64,000 nucleotides of DNA from Mycobacterium gastri. GTDB lineage: Bacteria; Actinomycetota; Actinomycetes; Mycobacteriales; Mycobacteriaceae. The notes under the pieces are model-generated. The model saw only the letters and a program-made list of their open reading frames with translations, was not told the origin of the DNA and made no database searches. Made by a program: the position numbers and the translations under genes. Shown one piece after another: positions 18,687 to 27,796 of this stretch; position 1 is the first letter of the stretch; the number at the start of each line of letters is the position of its first letter. The stretch is from assembly GCF_002102175.1 (NCBI RefSeq), contig NZ_LQOX01000003.1:62001-126000 (forward strand), in the 5' to 3' direction.

Positions 18687-20117
18687 ATGCGGCATTACTA
18701 CTCTGCAGACGAGATCCGCGACGCCGAAGCACCGCTGTTGGCCAGCCTGCCCGACGGCGCACTGATGCGGCGGGCGGCCTACGGCTTGGCCACTGAGATC
18801 ATCCGGGAACTGACCGACCGCACCGGCGGGGTTGCCGGCCACCGGGTGTGCGCGGTCGTCGGATCCGGGGACAACGGCGGTGACGCGCTGTGGGCGGCCA
18901 CCTTCCTGCGCCGCCGCGGCGCGTCGGCCCGCGCGGTGCTGCTCAATCCGGAACGCACCCACCCTAAGGCGCTGGCGGCGTTCACCAGAGCCGGCGGTCG
19001 CATCGTCGAAAAGGTGCCTGCGGCAACCGATCTCGTTATCGATGGGGTGGTGGGCATCTCCGGTTCGGGGCCGCTGCGGCCCCGCGCGGCCGAGGTGTTC
19101 GCCGCCGTGGACGACGCCGGGATCCCGGTGGTAGCCGTCGACATCCCCAGCGGCATCGACGTGGCGACCGGGGCGATCACCGGCCCCGCGGTGCACGCCG
19201 CGCTGACCGTCACCTTCGGCGGGCTCAAACCGGTCCACGCGCTGGCCGACTGCGGCCGCGTTGTCCTGGTCGATATCGGGCTCGATTTGCCCGGCACCGA
19301 CCTGCTGGGTTTGGCGGCCTCTGATGTGGCCGCGCGCTGGCCGGTGCCCGGCCCGAACGACGACAAGTACACCCAGGGCGTCACCGGTGTCCTGGCCGGT
19401 TCGTCGACGTATCCGGGTGCGGCAGTGCTGTGCACGGGTGCGGCGGTGGCGGCCACCTCGGGGATGGTCCGCTACGCCGGCAGCGCCCACGCCGAGGTGC
19501 TCTCCCATTGGCCGGAGGTGATCGCGTCGACCACCCCGGCGGCGGCCGGTCGGGTGCAGGCCTGGGTCGTGGGGCCGGGCCTGGGTACCTCAGACGAGGA
19601 GGCCGCCGGAGCGGCCGCGTTGTGGTTCGCGCTGGAAACCGACCTGCCGGTCCTCGTCGACGCCGACGGGCTGACCATGGTGGCGGCCCACCCGGAGTTG
19701 GTGGTCAATCGCCGGGCGCCGACGGTGCTGACGCCGCATGCCGGTGAATTCGCCAGGCTGGCCGGCGCACCGCCCGGTCACGACCGGGTCAGCGCCTGCC
19801 GCAAGCTGGCCGACACCTTCGGCGCCACCGTGCTGCTCAAGGGGAACGTCACCGTCATCGCCGACCCCGACGGCCCGGTGTATCTCAGTCCGGCCGGACA
19901 GTCCTGGGCGGCCACCGCCGGATCCGGTGACGTGCTGTCCGGGATGATCGGGGCGCTGCTGGCGTCGGGGCTTGCGCCGGCCGAAGCCGCCGCGGCAGCT
20001 GCCTTCGTGCATGCCCGAGCAGCGGGGCTGTCGGCCGTCGATCCGGGGCCCGGCGGCGCGCCGACGTCGGCATCACGAATCCTGCACCACATCAGAGCCG
20101 CCCTGGCTGCTCTGTAA
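18687..20117 (+). CDS. nnrD: Bifunctional NAD(P)HX epimerase/dehydratase
   Basis: This two-domain metabolite-repair enzyme restores hydrated NAD(P)H. Residues ~1-210 form the YjeF_N epimerase domain (VGSGDNGGDALWAA, VDIPSGID), and ~225-475 form the ADP-dependent dehydratase of the ribokinase fold (VVGPGLGTSDEE, TVLTPHAGEFARL, LLKGNVTVI, AGSGDVLSGMIGALLASG). The ATG at 18687 (MRHYYSADEIRDAE) was preferred over one 12 bp upstream because it starts the conserved sequence and gives ~476 residues. Homologue of Rv3433c. Confidence 0.93.
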   Translation: MRHYYSADEIRDAEAPLLASLPDGALMRRAAYGLATEIIRELTDRTGGVAGHRVCAVVGSGDNGGDALWAATFLRRRGASARAVLLNPERTHPKALAAFTRAGGRIVEKVPAATDLVIDGVVGISGSGPLRPRAAEVFAAVDDAGIPVVAVDIPSGIDVATGAITGPAVHAALTVTFGGLKPVHALADCGRVVLVDIGLDLPGTDLLGLAASDVAARWPVPGPNDDKYTQGVTGVLAGSSTYPGAAVLCTGAAVAATSGMVRYAGSAHAEVLSHWPEVIASTTPAAAGRVQAWVVGPGLGTSDEEAAGAAALWFALETDLPVLVDADGLTMVAAHPELVVNRRAPTVLTPHAGEFARLAGAPPGHDRVSACRKLADTFGATVLLKGNVTVIADPDGPVYLSPAGQSWAATAGSGDVLSGMIGALLASGLAPAEAAAAAAFVHARAAGLSAVDPGPGGAPTSASRILHHIRAALAAL

Positions 20118-20141
20118 CAACTCCCGACGAAAGGATCTGCC

Positions 20142-21524
20142 GTGTCGCGCAGCCACCCGTCCGTGCCCTCGCATGCGATCGCTCCCGCCTACACCGGGCG
20201 GATGTTCACCACTCCCGTCCCGGCGCTGCGGCTACCCGAGGAATCGATGGAACCCGAAGCCGCCTACCAGTTCATCCACGACGAGCTGATGCTCGACGGC
20301 AGTTCGCGGCTGAACCTGGCCACCTTCGTCACCACCTGGATGGACCCCGAGGCCGGGCAGCTGATGGCCGAGACGTTCGACAAGAACATGATCGACAAGG
20401 ACGAATACCCGGCGACCGCGGCCATCGAGTCCCGCTGTGTCTCCATGGTCGCCGACCTCTTCCACGCCGAGGGGCTGCGCGACGACGACGCGACCAGCGC
20501 CACCGGGGTGTCGACGATCGGCTCCAGCGAGGCGGTAATGCTGGGGGGACTGGCCATGAAGTGGCGCTGGCGGGCAAAGACCAGGGACTGGAAGGATCGC
20601 ACGCCCAACTTGGTGATGGGTTCCAACGTGCAGGTGGTGTGGGAGAAGTTCTGCCGTTACTTCGACGTCGAACCCCGTTATCTGCCGATGGAAAAAGGGC
20701 GCTACGTCATCACTCCCGAGCAGGTCATCGATGCCGTCGACGAGGACACCATCGGGGTGGTGGCGATTCTGGGCACTACTTACACCGGTGAGCTGGAACC
20801 GGTTGCCGAGATCTGCGCAGCGTTGGACGCATTGGCGGCGGGCGGCGGTGTCGACGTCCCGGTGCACGTCGACGCCGCCAGTGGCGGCTTTGTGGTGCCG
20901 TTCCTGCATCCCGACCTGCAGTGGGACTTCCGGCTGCCCCGGGTGGTGTCGATCAATGTCAGCGGCCACAAGTACGGGCTGACCTATCCCGGCGTCGGGT
21001 TCGTGGTGTGGCGCGGTCCCGAGTACCTGCCGGAGGAGCTGGTGTTCCGGGTCAATTACCTCGGCGGCGACATGCCGACGTTCACGTTGAACTTCTCCCG
21101 TCCGGGCAACCAGGTTGTCGGCCAGTATTACAACTTCCTGCGGCTGGGCCGCGAGGGCTACATCAAGATCATGCAGGCCCTGTCGCAGACGGCGCGGTGG
21201 CTCGGCGAGCAGCTACAGAACGCCGAGCATTGCGAGCTGATCTCGGACGGTTCGGCGATTCCGGTCGTCGCTTTCCGGCTGGCCGGCGACCGCGGTTATA
21301 CCGAGTTTGACGTCTCGCACGAGTTGCGAACGTTCGGCTGGCAGGTCCCGGCCTACACCATGCCCGACAACGCCACCGACATCTCCGTGCTGCGCATCGT
21401 GGTCCGCGAAGGGCTCTCCGCCGACCTGGCGCGGGCATTGCACGACGACATCTCTACCGCGGTGCGGACCTTGGACAAGCTCAAGCCTGGCGGGCATTAC
21501 GACGCCCAGCACTTTGCGCATTAG
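20142..21524 (+). CDS. gadB: Glutamate decarboxylase
   Basis: This PLP enzyme converts glutamate to GABA and CO2, consuming a proton. The 460-residue protein carries HVDAASGGFVVPF (PLP-binding aspartate) and SINVSGHKYGLTYPG, with the Schiff-base lysine near residue 276. Length is identical to that recalled for Rv3432c. It starts 24 bp after nnrD behind a GAAAGGA ribosome-binding site. Downstream, the region that in M. tuberculosis holds Rv3424c-Rv3431c is replaced by a short dispersed repeat. Confidence 0.95.
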   Translation: MSRSHPSVPSHAIAPAYTGRMFTTPVPALRLPEESMEPEAAYQFIHDELMLDGSSRLNLATFVTTWMDPEAGQLMAETFDKNMIDKDEYPATAAIESRCVSMVADLFHAEGLRDDDATSATGVSTIGSSEAVMLGGLAMKWRWRAKTRDWKDRTPNLVMGSNVQVVWEKFCRYFDVEPRYLPMEKGRYVITPEQVIDAVDEDTIGVVAILGTTYTGELEPVAEICAALDALAAGGGVDVPVHVDAASGGFVVPFLHPDLQWDFRLPRVVSINVSGHKYGLTYPGVGFVVWRGPEYLPEELVFRVNYLGGDMPTFTLNFSRPGNQVVGQYYNFLRLGREGYIKIMQALSQTARWLGEQLQNAEHCELISDGSAIPVVAFRLAGDRGYTEFDVSHELRTFGWQVPAYTMPDNATDISVLRIVVREGLSADLARALHDDISTAVRTLDKLKPGGHYDAQHFAH

Positions 21525-21629
21525 CGCCGGCGTGTCGGGAGGCGGCCGCGCCGCAGCGGCGTTCATGTCACATCCGTCACATTGGCCTCTGCCGGGGACG
21601 GTGTTCGTTATGCCCACCTATGCGCGACA

Positions 21630-22075
21630 CGCCGGCGTTGTCGCTGCGAGCGTTCATGGGGCTGCGCCCCGCTGTGGGGAGACGGAAATCGCGTGCTGAT
21701 GCGGTTGGGTCGGCGGCTGATGGCGCCGAGTGCGCGTTGATGGCGCCGAGTGCGCCGTCAGGGCGGCCGATCACGGCGGATCCCGCCCTGCATACACAGT
21801 CAAAGCCGTCACTGCACACTCGAAACGGTGGCATGACCGCGGATGCGGTGAGCACGTCAGACAGTCCCGAACGGCTGCCCACACTCGATACGGGTTTGAG
21901 CGAAGGCGCGGTATCGGGTGTGCCGAAACCGGAAAACCGAGCCAAGGTATGCGCAGGCGGCCAGGCTGCGCACGAGGACATCGTTGACCAGCCGCATTCG
22001 TGGTCAGGTCACCATGAATTTTCGAGTGAGACGGGCACATCGGGTGCTGCCTACCTAGAGACGGGCGTGACGCAT
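21630..22075 (-). repeat. Dispersed ~0.45-kb repeat, copy 1 (minus orientation)
   Basis: Read on the minus strand, this segment aligns along most of its length with 61877-62365 read on the plus strand. Shared landmarks, in order, are TTCATGGTGACC, CTGGTCAACGATG, CTTCGCTCAAACC, CGAGTGTGCAGTGACGG, ATCGGCCGCCCTGACGG, then ATTTCC-TCTCCCCACA and GGGGCGCAGCCCCA. This copy has two units of the 20-bp element that is expanded in copy 2. Several frames look protein-like on both copies but are shifted relative to each other, so no intact gene is claimed. It fills most of the 600-bp gadB-alr gap. Confidence 0.8.
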
Positions 22076-22125
22076 GTGACCACCGCCGCCTAGCTCTCAT
22101 CGGTGATCCGAACCGTTCTGGGAGA

Positions 22126-23331
22126 ATGGCTGCGAACCGACATACAGACGAGAGTGGGAGCACGAGTTCGTTGGCCGTTACGCCGATATCCCGGACACCG
22201 GGCGTCCTGGCCCAGGCCGTGATCGACCTGGGCGCCGTCGAGCACAACGTGCGGGTGTTGCGCGAACACGCCGGGAACGCACAGGTCATGGCGGTCGTCA
22301 AGGCAGACGGCTACGGCCACGGCGCGACCAGGGTCGCCCGGGCGGCGCTGGCGGCGGGGGCGGCCGAACTCGGTGTCGCCACCGTCGACGAGGCGCTGGC
22401 GCTGCGCGCCGACGGCATCACCGCGCCGGTGCTGGCCTGGCTCCATCCGCCCGGCATCGATTTCGCGCCCGCGTTGCTGGCCGACGTCGAAATCGCGGTC
22501 TCGTCGGCACGTCAGGTCGACGAACTGCTGGATGCGGTGGCCCGTACCGGCAAGACGGCGACGGTGACCGTCAAGGTCGACACCGGGCTTAACCGCAACG
22601 GCGTGGCGCCGCCGCTGTACCCGGAGATGCTGACCAGGTTGCGGCAGGCCGTCGCCGAAGATGCGATCCGGCTGCGGGGGCTGATGTCGCACCTGGTGTA
22701 CGCCGACGCCCCGGACCGGCCCATCAACGACGTTCAGGCCCAACGGTTCCGGGACATGCTGGCATATGCCCGCGAACAGGGCGTCGGATTCGAGGTGGCG
22801 CATCTGTCGAATTCGTCGGCGACCATGGCCCGTCCCGACCTGACCCTCGACCTGGTGCGGCCGGGTATCGCGGTGTACGGGTTGAGCCCGGTTCCTGAGC
22901 TGGGCGAGATGGGCCTGGTGCCGGCGATGACCGTGAAATGCGCTGTAGCCCTGGTCAAGTCGGTCCCCGCAGGAGAAGGCGTGTCGTACGGGCACACCTG
23001 GATCGCGCCGCACGACACCACGGTGGCGCTGCTGCCGATCGGCTACGCCGACGGCGTGTTCCGGTCGCTGGGCGGGCGTCTGGAGGTACTGATCAACGGC
23101 CGGCGACGACCGGGCGTCGGCCGGATCTGCATGGACCAGTTCGTCGTCGACCTCGGCCCCGGCCGAGTCGACGTGACCGAAGGTGACGAGGCCATTCTGT
23201 TCGGGCCCGGCACCCGCGGCGAGCCTACCGCACAGGACTGGGCCAATCTGGTCGGCACCATCCACTACGAAGTGGTCACCAGCCCGCGCGGGCGGATCAC
23301 CAGGACCTATCGTGAGGCCGAAAGCCGTTGA
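22126..23331 (+). CDS. alr: Alanine racemase
   Basis: This PLP enzyme interconverts L- and D-alanine for peptidoglycan. The 401-residue protein carries [10 protein letters not shown] with the PLP lysine at residue 59 and the catalytic tyrosine in VSYGHTW at residue 288. The C-terminal beta-domain ([23 protein letters not shown]) is intact. The start at ATG 22126 gives a length near Rv3423c (408 aa). Its stop overlaps the TTG start of the next gene. Confidence 0.96.
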   Translation: MAANRHTDESGSTSSLAVTPISRTPGVLAQAVIDLGAVEHNVRVLREHAGNAQVMAVVKADGYGHGATRVARAALAAGAAELGVATVDEALALRADGITAPVLAWLHPPGIDFAPALLADVEIAVSSARQVDELLDAVARTGKTATVTVKVDTGLNRNGVAPPLYPEMLTRLRQAVAEDAIRLRGLMSHLVYADAPDRPINDVQAQRFRDMLAYAREQGVGFEVAHLSNSSATMARPDLTLDLVRPGIAVYGLSPVPELGEMGLVPAMTVKCAVALVKSVPAGEGVSYGHTWIAPHDTTVALLPIGYADGVFRSLGGRLEVLINGRRRPGVGRICMDQFVVDLGPGRVDVTEGDEAILFGPGTRGEPTAQDWANLVGTIHYEVVTSPRGRITRTYREAESR

Positions 23332-24446
23332 ATCCCAACGAATCCCATAAGAGCCACCAGGGTAGGGCGTGGCTTGCGGGAGGCGCCGGGCTGACCGCGG
23401 TCGCCACGATCGTCGGAGCCGCTGCCCGCCGGTCGCTGGCCGAACGCAGCGGCGTCGTCGAAGACCCTTACGCCGACGAGGATTTCGAGCGGCTGGACAG
23501 CGATCGCGGCCACGTGGTGACCACGCCCGACAGGGTGCCGCTGGCGGTGCGAGAGGCCGGGCCGACCGACGCCCCGGTGACCGTGGTGTTCGCCCATGGC
23601 TTTTGCCTCCGCATGGGCGCCTTCCACTTTCAGCGGATGCGGCTGGGCGAACACTGGGGACCGCGGGTGCGGATGGTCTTCTACGACCAGCGTGGGCATG
23701 GCCAGTCCGGCGAAGCCGCACCCGAGACCTACACACTGACCCAACTGGGCCAGGACCTGGAAACGGTGCTGCGGGCCACCGCGCCGCGCGGGCCGATTGT
23801 GCTGGTCGGTCATTCCATGGGCGGCATGACGGTGTTGTCGCATGCCCGCCAGTTCCCCGAGCACTATGGACGCCGGCGACGGATCGTGGGGGCAGCGGTG
23901 ATCTCCTCGGCCGCCGAAGGGGTGACGCGCTCACCGCTCGGCGAGTTCCTGAAGAACCCCGCGTTGGAAGCCGTGCGGTTCACCGCCCGCTCCGCGCCCA
24001 AGCTGGTACACCGGGGCCGCACCGTGTCCCGGTCGTTGATCGCCCCGATCCTGCGCGCCGCGTCCTTCAGCGACCTGCAGGTCAGCCGGAGCCTGGACGC
24101 GTTCTCGCAGCGGATGATGAACGACACCCCGATCGCCACCCTGGTGGAGTTCCTGCAGGCCCTGGAAGTCCACGACGAAACCGCCGGGCTGTGGACGTTG
24201 CTGAAGGTCCCGACCCTGATCGCCTGCGGCGACCACGACCTGCTCACCCCGGACGAATACTCGAAGAAGATGGCGGCTTCGCTGCCGCAGTCGGAGTTGG
24301 TCATCGTCGGCGGGGCAAGTCACCTGGCTCTGCTGGAGAAGCCCGACGCCATCAACGAGGGATTGGCTCGACTGGTCGACCGAGCCACCCCGGGCGCGAT
24401 GACGTTGCGGTACCGGCGATTCCGGGAACGGTTGCGTCATGGCTGA
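23328..24446 (+). CDS. Alpha/beta hydrolase in the alr-tsa operon
   Basis: The 372-residue protein has an N-terminal hydrophobic segment ([18 protein letters not shown], ~17-34) that may anchor it in the membrane, then an intact hydrolase domain: oxyanion region [14 protein letters not shown], nucleophile elbow VGHSMGGMT, acid region [12 protein letters not shown] and a terminal histidine in [12 protein letters not shown]. Substrate unknown. The TTG at 23328 overlaps the alr stop (TTGA) and is the likely start. Its 3' end overlaps tsaE by 8 bp. In M. tuberculosis alr is followed directly by Rv3422c, so this gene appears to have been lost there. Confidence 0.87.
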   Translation: MNPNESHKSHQGRAWLAGGAGLTAVATIVGAAARRSLAERSGVVEDPYADEDFERLDSDRGHVVTTPDRVPLAVREAGPTDAPVTVVFAHGFCLRMGAFHFQRMRLGEHWGPRVRMVFYDQRGHGQSGEAAPETYTLTQLGQDLETVLRATAPRGPIVLVGHSMGGMTVLSHARQFPEHYGRRRRIVGAAVISSAAEGVTRSPLGEFLKNPALEAVRFTARSAPKLVHRGRTVSRSLIAPILRAASFSDLQVSRSLDAFSQRMMNDTPIATLVEFLQALEVHDETAGLWTLLKVPTLIACGDHDLLTPDEYSKKMAASLPQSELVIVGGASHLALLEKPDAINEGLARLVDRATPGAMTLRYRRFRERLRHG

Positions 24447-24903
24447 GCGGCAGAAACTGGAGCGCGTCGAGGACACCGTCGCACTGGGAGCCCGGCTGGG
24501 TGAGCAGCTGCGGGCCGGCGACGTGGTGGTGCTCTCCGGTCCGCTGGGTGCTGGAAAGACCGTGCTGGCCAAGGGAATTGCCGCGACCATGGATGTCGAC
24601 GGTCCGGTCACCTCGCCGACCTACGTGCTGGCGCGGGTACACCCGGCGCGCCGCCCCGGCCGTCCGGCGATGATTCACGTCGACCTGTACCGCTTGCTGG
24701 ACCGGCCCGATCACACAACTGCCGCTCTGCTCGGCGAGCTCGACTCACTGGACCTCGACACCGAACTCGACGACGCGGTGGTGGTGGTCGAGTGGGGTGA
24801 GGGCCTGGCCGAACGCCTTTCGCAGCGATACCTCGACGTCCGGTTGGAGCGAGTCAGCCATTCCGACGTGCGGATCGCGACCTGGCAGTGGGTGTGTTCA
24901 TGA
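24439..24903 (+). CDS. tsaE: tRNA t6A biosynthesis ATPase TsaE
   Basis: The 154-residue P-loop ATPase supports TsaB-TsaD in making N6-threonylcarbamoyl-adenosine at tRNA position 37. The Walker A motif GPLGAGKT is at residues 34-41, followed by the family segment TSPTYVLARVH, the HVDLYRL Walker-B-like strand and VVVEWGEGL. It overlaps the hydrolase upstream by 8 bp and TsaB downstream by 4 bp. Homologue of Rv3422c. Confidence 0.95.
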   Translation: MAERQKLERVEDTVALGARLGEQLRAGDVVVLSGPLGAGKTVLAKGIAATMDVDGPVTSPTYVLARVHPARRPGRPAMIHVDLYRLLDRPDHTTAALLGELDSLDLDTELDDAVVVVEWGEGLAERLSQRYLDVRLERVSHSDVRIATWQWVCS

Positions 24904-25523
24904 GCCTCGTCCTTGCCATCGACACCGCGACCCCGGCCGTGACCGCGGGCGTGGTGCGCCTCGATGGCTTTGTCGCCGTGGCCCAGCGGGTCACCGTCGA
25001 CGCGCGGGCGCACGCCGAACGGCTGACGCCTAACGTGCTGGCCGCACTTGCCGACGCGGCACTGAGCATGACCGACCTGGACGCCGTGGTGGTCGGCTGC
25101 GGGCCTGGACCCTTTACCGGTCTGCGGGCCGGGATGGCGACGGCCGCCGCCTACGGGCATGCGCTGCAGATCCCGGTGTACGGCGTGTGCAGCCTGGACG
25201 CCATCGGCGGCCATACCACCGGTGACACGCTGGTCGTCACCGACGCACGCCGGCGCGAGGTGTACTGGGCGCGCTACCGCGACGGGGTCCGCATTGCCGG
25301 GCCGGCCGTCGACGCGCCGGCCGACGTCGATCCCGGGCCGGCCCGCGCCGTCGCCGGCTCGCCCGAGCACGCGGTGCTGTTCGGCCTGCCACGGTGTGAG
25401 CCGGTGTATCCGACCCCAGTCGGGCTGGTGGCTGCGGTGAGCGAATGGTCCGACAACCCGCCGCCGCTGATGCCGCTGTATCTGCGCAGGCCGGATGCCA
25501 AGCCGTTGGCGGCTCGCGCATGA
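24900..25523 (+). CDS. tsaB: tRNA t6A biosynthesis protein TsaB
   Basis: This ASKHA-fold partner of TsaD starts [19 protein letters not shown], with family segments [13 protein letters not shown] and [20 protein letters not shown]. It scaffolds the TsaD-TsaE complex. ATG 24900 overlaps the tsaE stop (ATGA), giving 207 residues; a GTG 12 bp upstream is the alternative. Homologue of Rv3421c. Confidence 0.94.
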   Translation: MSLVLAIDTATPAVTAGVVRLDGFVAVAQRVTVDARAHAERLTPNVLAALADAALSMTDLDAVVVGCGPGPFTGLRAGMATAAAYGHALQIPVYGVCSLDAIGGHTTGDTLVVTDARRREVYWARYRDGVRIAGPAVDAPADVDPGPARAVAGSPEHAVLFGLPRCEPVYPTPVGLVAAVSEWSDNPPPLMPLYLRRPDAKPLAARA

Positions 25524-25990
25524 CCGCCCACACCGAACCCGTCATCCTCGGTGCGCTGACGCCCGCGGACGCCAAGCGGTGCGCCGAGCTGGAAGCGCAG
25601 CTGTTCGACGGCGACGACCCGTGGCCGGCGGTGGCGTTCGAACGAGAACTGGCCAGCGCGCGCAACCACTACGTGGGCGCGCGCAGCGGCGACGCCCTGG
25701 TCGGCTATGCCGGCATTTCACGATTGGGCAGCACCGCGCCCTACGAGTACGAGGTGCACACCATCGGGGTGGATCCGGCTTACCAGGGACAAGGCATCGG
25801 CCGCCGGCTGCTCAACGACCTGCTCGCCTTCGCCGATGGCGGCGTCGTATACCTGGAGGTCCGCACCGACAACGAGGCCGCCCTCGCGCTGTATCGCAGC
25901 GTGGGTTTCGAGCAGATCGGCCTGCGCCGGCGCTACTACCGGGTCAGCGGCGCCGACGCCTACACGATGCGACGGGAGCCGCGCCGATGA
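25520..25990 (+). CDS. rimI: Ribosomal-protein-alanine N-acetyltransferase RimI
   Basis: The 156-residue GNAT protein has the acetyl-CoA motif A ([16 protein letters not shown]) near residue 85 and the family C-terminal segment [19 protein letters not shown]. RimI acetylates N-termini, classically of ribosomal protein S18. ATG 25520 overlaps the tsaB stop and its own stop overlaps tsaD, so all four genes of the set are coupled. Homologue of Rv3420c. Confidence 0.93.
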   Translation: MTAHTEPVILGALTPADAKRCAELEAQLFDGDDPWPAVAFERELASARNHYVGARSGDALVGYAGISRLGSTAPYEYEVHTIGVDPAYQGQGIGRRLLNDLLAFADGGVVYLEVRTDNEAALALYRSVGFEQIGLRRRYYRVSGADAYTMRREPRR

Positions 25991-27027
25991 CCATCATCCT
26001 GGCCATCGAAACCTCGTGCGACGAAACGGGAGTCGGCATCGCACGGCTGGAGGGCACGGGTGTTGGGGCCACGGTGACATTGCTGGCCGACGAGGTGGCC
26101 TCCAGCGTCGACGAGCACGTGCGGTTCGGCGGCGTCGTTCCCGAGATCGCCTCCCGGGCGCACCTGGAAGCGCTTGGTCCCGCGATGCGTCGGGCACTGG
26201 TGGCGGCCGGTGTGAAACGACCGGACATCATCGCCACCACCATCGGCCCGGGCCTGGCCGGTGCGCTGTTGGTGGGGGTGGCCGCGGCCAAAGCCTATGC
26301 GGCGGCGTGGGGAGTGCCGTTCTACGCCGTCAACCACCTGGGCGGGCACCTGGCCGCCGACGTGTACGAACACGGCCCGCTGCCCGAGTGCGTGGCGCTG
26401 CTGGTGTCGGGCGGGCACACCCACCTGTTGCACGTGCGGTCGCTCGGCGAACCGATCGTCGAGCTGGGCAGCACCGTCGACGACGCGGCCGGTGAGGCCT
26501 ACGACAAGGTGGCGCGGCTACTGGGGCTGGGCTATCCGGGCGGCAAGGTGCTCGACGACCTGGCCCGCACCTGCGGCCGCGAGGCCGCGGAGATCCCCGT
26601 GTTCCCGCGCGGCATGACCGGGCCGGATGATCCCTACGCGTTCAGCTTCTCCGGGCTCAAGACCGCGGTGGCCCGCTATCTGGAAAGCCATCCGTACTTC
26701 CGGCCCGCCGACGTCGCGGCCGGATTCCAGGAGTCCGTCGCCGACGTGTTGACCAGGAAGGCGGTGCGCGCGGCCACCGACCTGGGGGTGTCGACCCTGC
26801 TGATCGCGGGCGGTGTGGCCGCCAACTCCCGGCTGCGCGAGCTGGCCACCCAGCGCTGCGCCGAGGTGGGGCTGAGTCTGCGAATCCCCAGGCCCCGGCT
26901 GTGCACCGACAACGGCGCCATGATCGCCGCGTTCGCCGCGCACCTGGTGGCCGCGGGGGCGCCGCCGTCACCGCTGGAAGCGGCGACCGATCCCGGCCTA
27001 CCCGTGGTAATAGGGCAGGTGAGCTAG
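25987..27027 (+). CDS. tsaD: tRNA N6-adenosine threonylcarbamoyltransferase TsaD
   Basis: TsaD transfers the threonylcarbamoyl group to A37 of ANN-decoding tRNAs. The 346-residue ASKHA protein starts [19 protein letters not shown], carries the metal-binding HLGGH at residues 117-121, the ATP segment [11 protein letters not shown], and [11 protein letters not shown] near residue 277. ATG 25987 overlaps the rimI stop. It is the last gene of the alr-hydrolase-tsaE-tsaB-rimI-tsaD run. Homologue of Rv3419c (Gcp). Confidence 0.96.
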   Translation: MTIILAIETSCDETGVGIARLEGTGVGATVTLLADEVASSVDEHVRFGGVVPEIASRAHLEALGPAMRRALVAAGVKRPDIIATTIGPGLAGALLVGVAAAKAYAAAWGVPFYAVNHLGGHLAADVYEHGPLPECVALLVSGGHTHLLHVRSLGEPIVELGSTVDDAAGEAYDKVARLLGLGYPGGKVLDDLARTCGREAAEIPVFPRGMTGPDDPYAFSFSGLKTAVARYLESHPYFRPADVAAGFQESVADVLTRKAVRAATDLGVSTLLIAGGVAANSRLRELATQRCAEVGLSLRIPRPRLCTDNGAMIAAFAAHLVAAGAPPSPLEAATDPGLPVVIGQVS

Positions 27028-27161
27028 CCCAGAGCTAGCCCTTTTTCACCAAATTGCCGTCATGGCTGGGGTTGGTGCGCCGATCACAACCATGGCGGCA
27101 ATCTCGGTGTCGGCAGCCTCCACGACGCCAACACGCAGAAGCACCGGGGTGCCCTTGAGTG

Positions 27162-27188
27162 CTAGCACTCTCATGTATAGAGTGCTAG
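27162..27188 (+). promoter_or_regulatory. CIRCE operator (HrcA-binding) of groES-groEL1
   Basis: A perfect inverted repeat CTAGCACTC / GAGTGCTAG with the canonical 9-bp spacer lies 170 bp upstream of groES. CIRCE is bound by the heat-shock repressor HrcA, so the operon should be induced by heat. It is the main recognisable element in the 331-bp gap between tsaD and groES. Confidence 0.95.
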
Positions 27189-27358
27189 GTGGCAGTCGGA
27201 CGACCCCTGTTGCCGGCACCCGCGACGACGGCGCGAGGGCACGGAAGAATGCCGAATCACCTGGTAATTCGGACGGTTCCGGGGCAAGCCCCGGACCGAC
27301 CGCCAACTCCGGTCCGGGGCTGAACCCGGACCCGACCCAATAGTGGAGGGCTCCAATC

Positions 27359-27661
27359 GTGGCGAAGGTGAACATCAAGCCACTCGAGGACAAGATTCTC
27401 GTGCAGGCCAACGAGGCCGAGACCACGACCGCATCCGGTCTGGTCATTCCCGACACCGCTAAGGAGAAGCCCCAGGAGGGCACCGTCGTCGCTGTCGGCC
27501 CCGGCCGGTGGGACGAGGATGGCGAGAAGCGAATCCCGCTGGACGTCGCCGAGGGCGACACCGTCATCTACAGCAAGTACGGCGGCACCGAGATCAAGTA
27601 CAACGGCGAGGAATACCTGATCCTGTCGGCACGCGACGTGCTGGCTGTCGTTTCCAAGTAG
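27359..27661 (+). CDS. groES: Co-chaperonin GroES (Cpn10)
   Basis: The 100-residue co-chaperonin caps GroEL. The GTG start gives [16 protein letters not shown], with the mobile loop [20 protein letters not shown] and the roof-forming [18 protein letters not shown]. It follows a GGAGGG ribosome-binding site and a CIRCE operator. Homologue of Rv3418c. Confidence 0.98.
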
Positions 27662-27673
27662 CAGAACCGTGTT

Positions 27674-27720
27674 CCGCCCCGGCGATCCCCGTGCTCGGCC
27701 ACGGGTGATTTCCGGGGCGG
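27674..27720 (+). other. Composite hairpin between groES and groEL1
   Basis: A 9-bp outer stem (27674-27682 with 27712-27720, CCGCCCCGG/CCGGGGCGG) encloses a second stem CCCGTG/CACGGG. There is no T-tract. It may be a processing or partial-termination site within the groES-groEL1 transcript; mRNA cleavage in this region has been reported for M. tuberculosis (from memory). Confidence 0.55.
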
Positions 27721-27740
27721 CTCGCGTTAGCAGCCGAGAC

Positions 27741-27776
27741 CGTAGTGGACGCCTTAGTGGACGCCGTAGTGGACAT
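27741..27776 (+). repeat. Three 12-bp direct repeats ahead of groEL1
   Basis: Three near-identical 12-mers run head to tail: CGTAGTGGACGC, CTTAGTGGACGC, CGTAGTGGACAT. They end 20 bp before the groEL1 ATG, just upstream of the ribosome-binding site (GGAAGGAA). Function unknown. Confidence 0.7.
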
Positions 27777-27796
27777 TGCCCGGCGGAAGGAACCTG

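Noticed and set aside
21620..22093. Protein-coding gene between gadB and alr
   Set aside because: Open frames exist on both strands, but the homologous copy at 62 kb has different frames open, so the segment behaves as a non-coding repeat or decayed gene.
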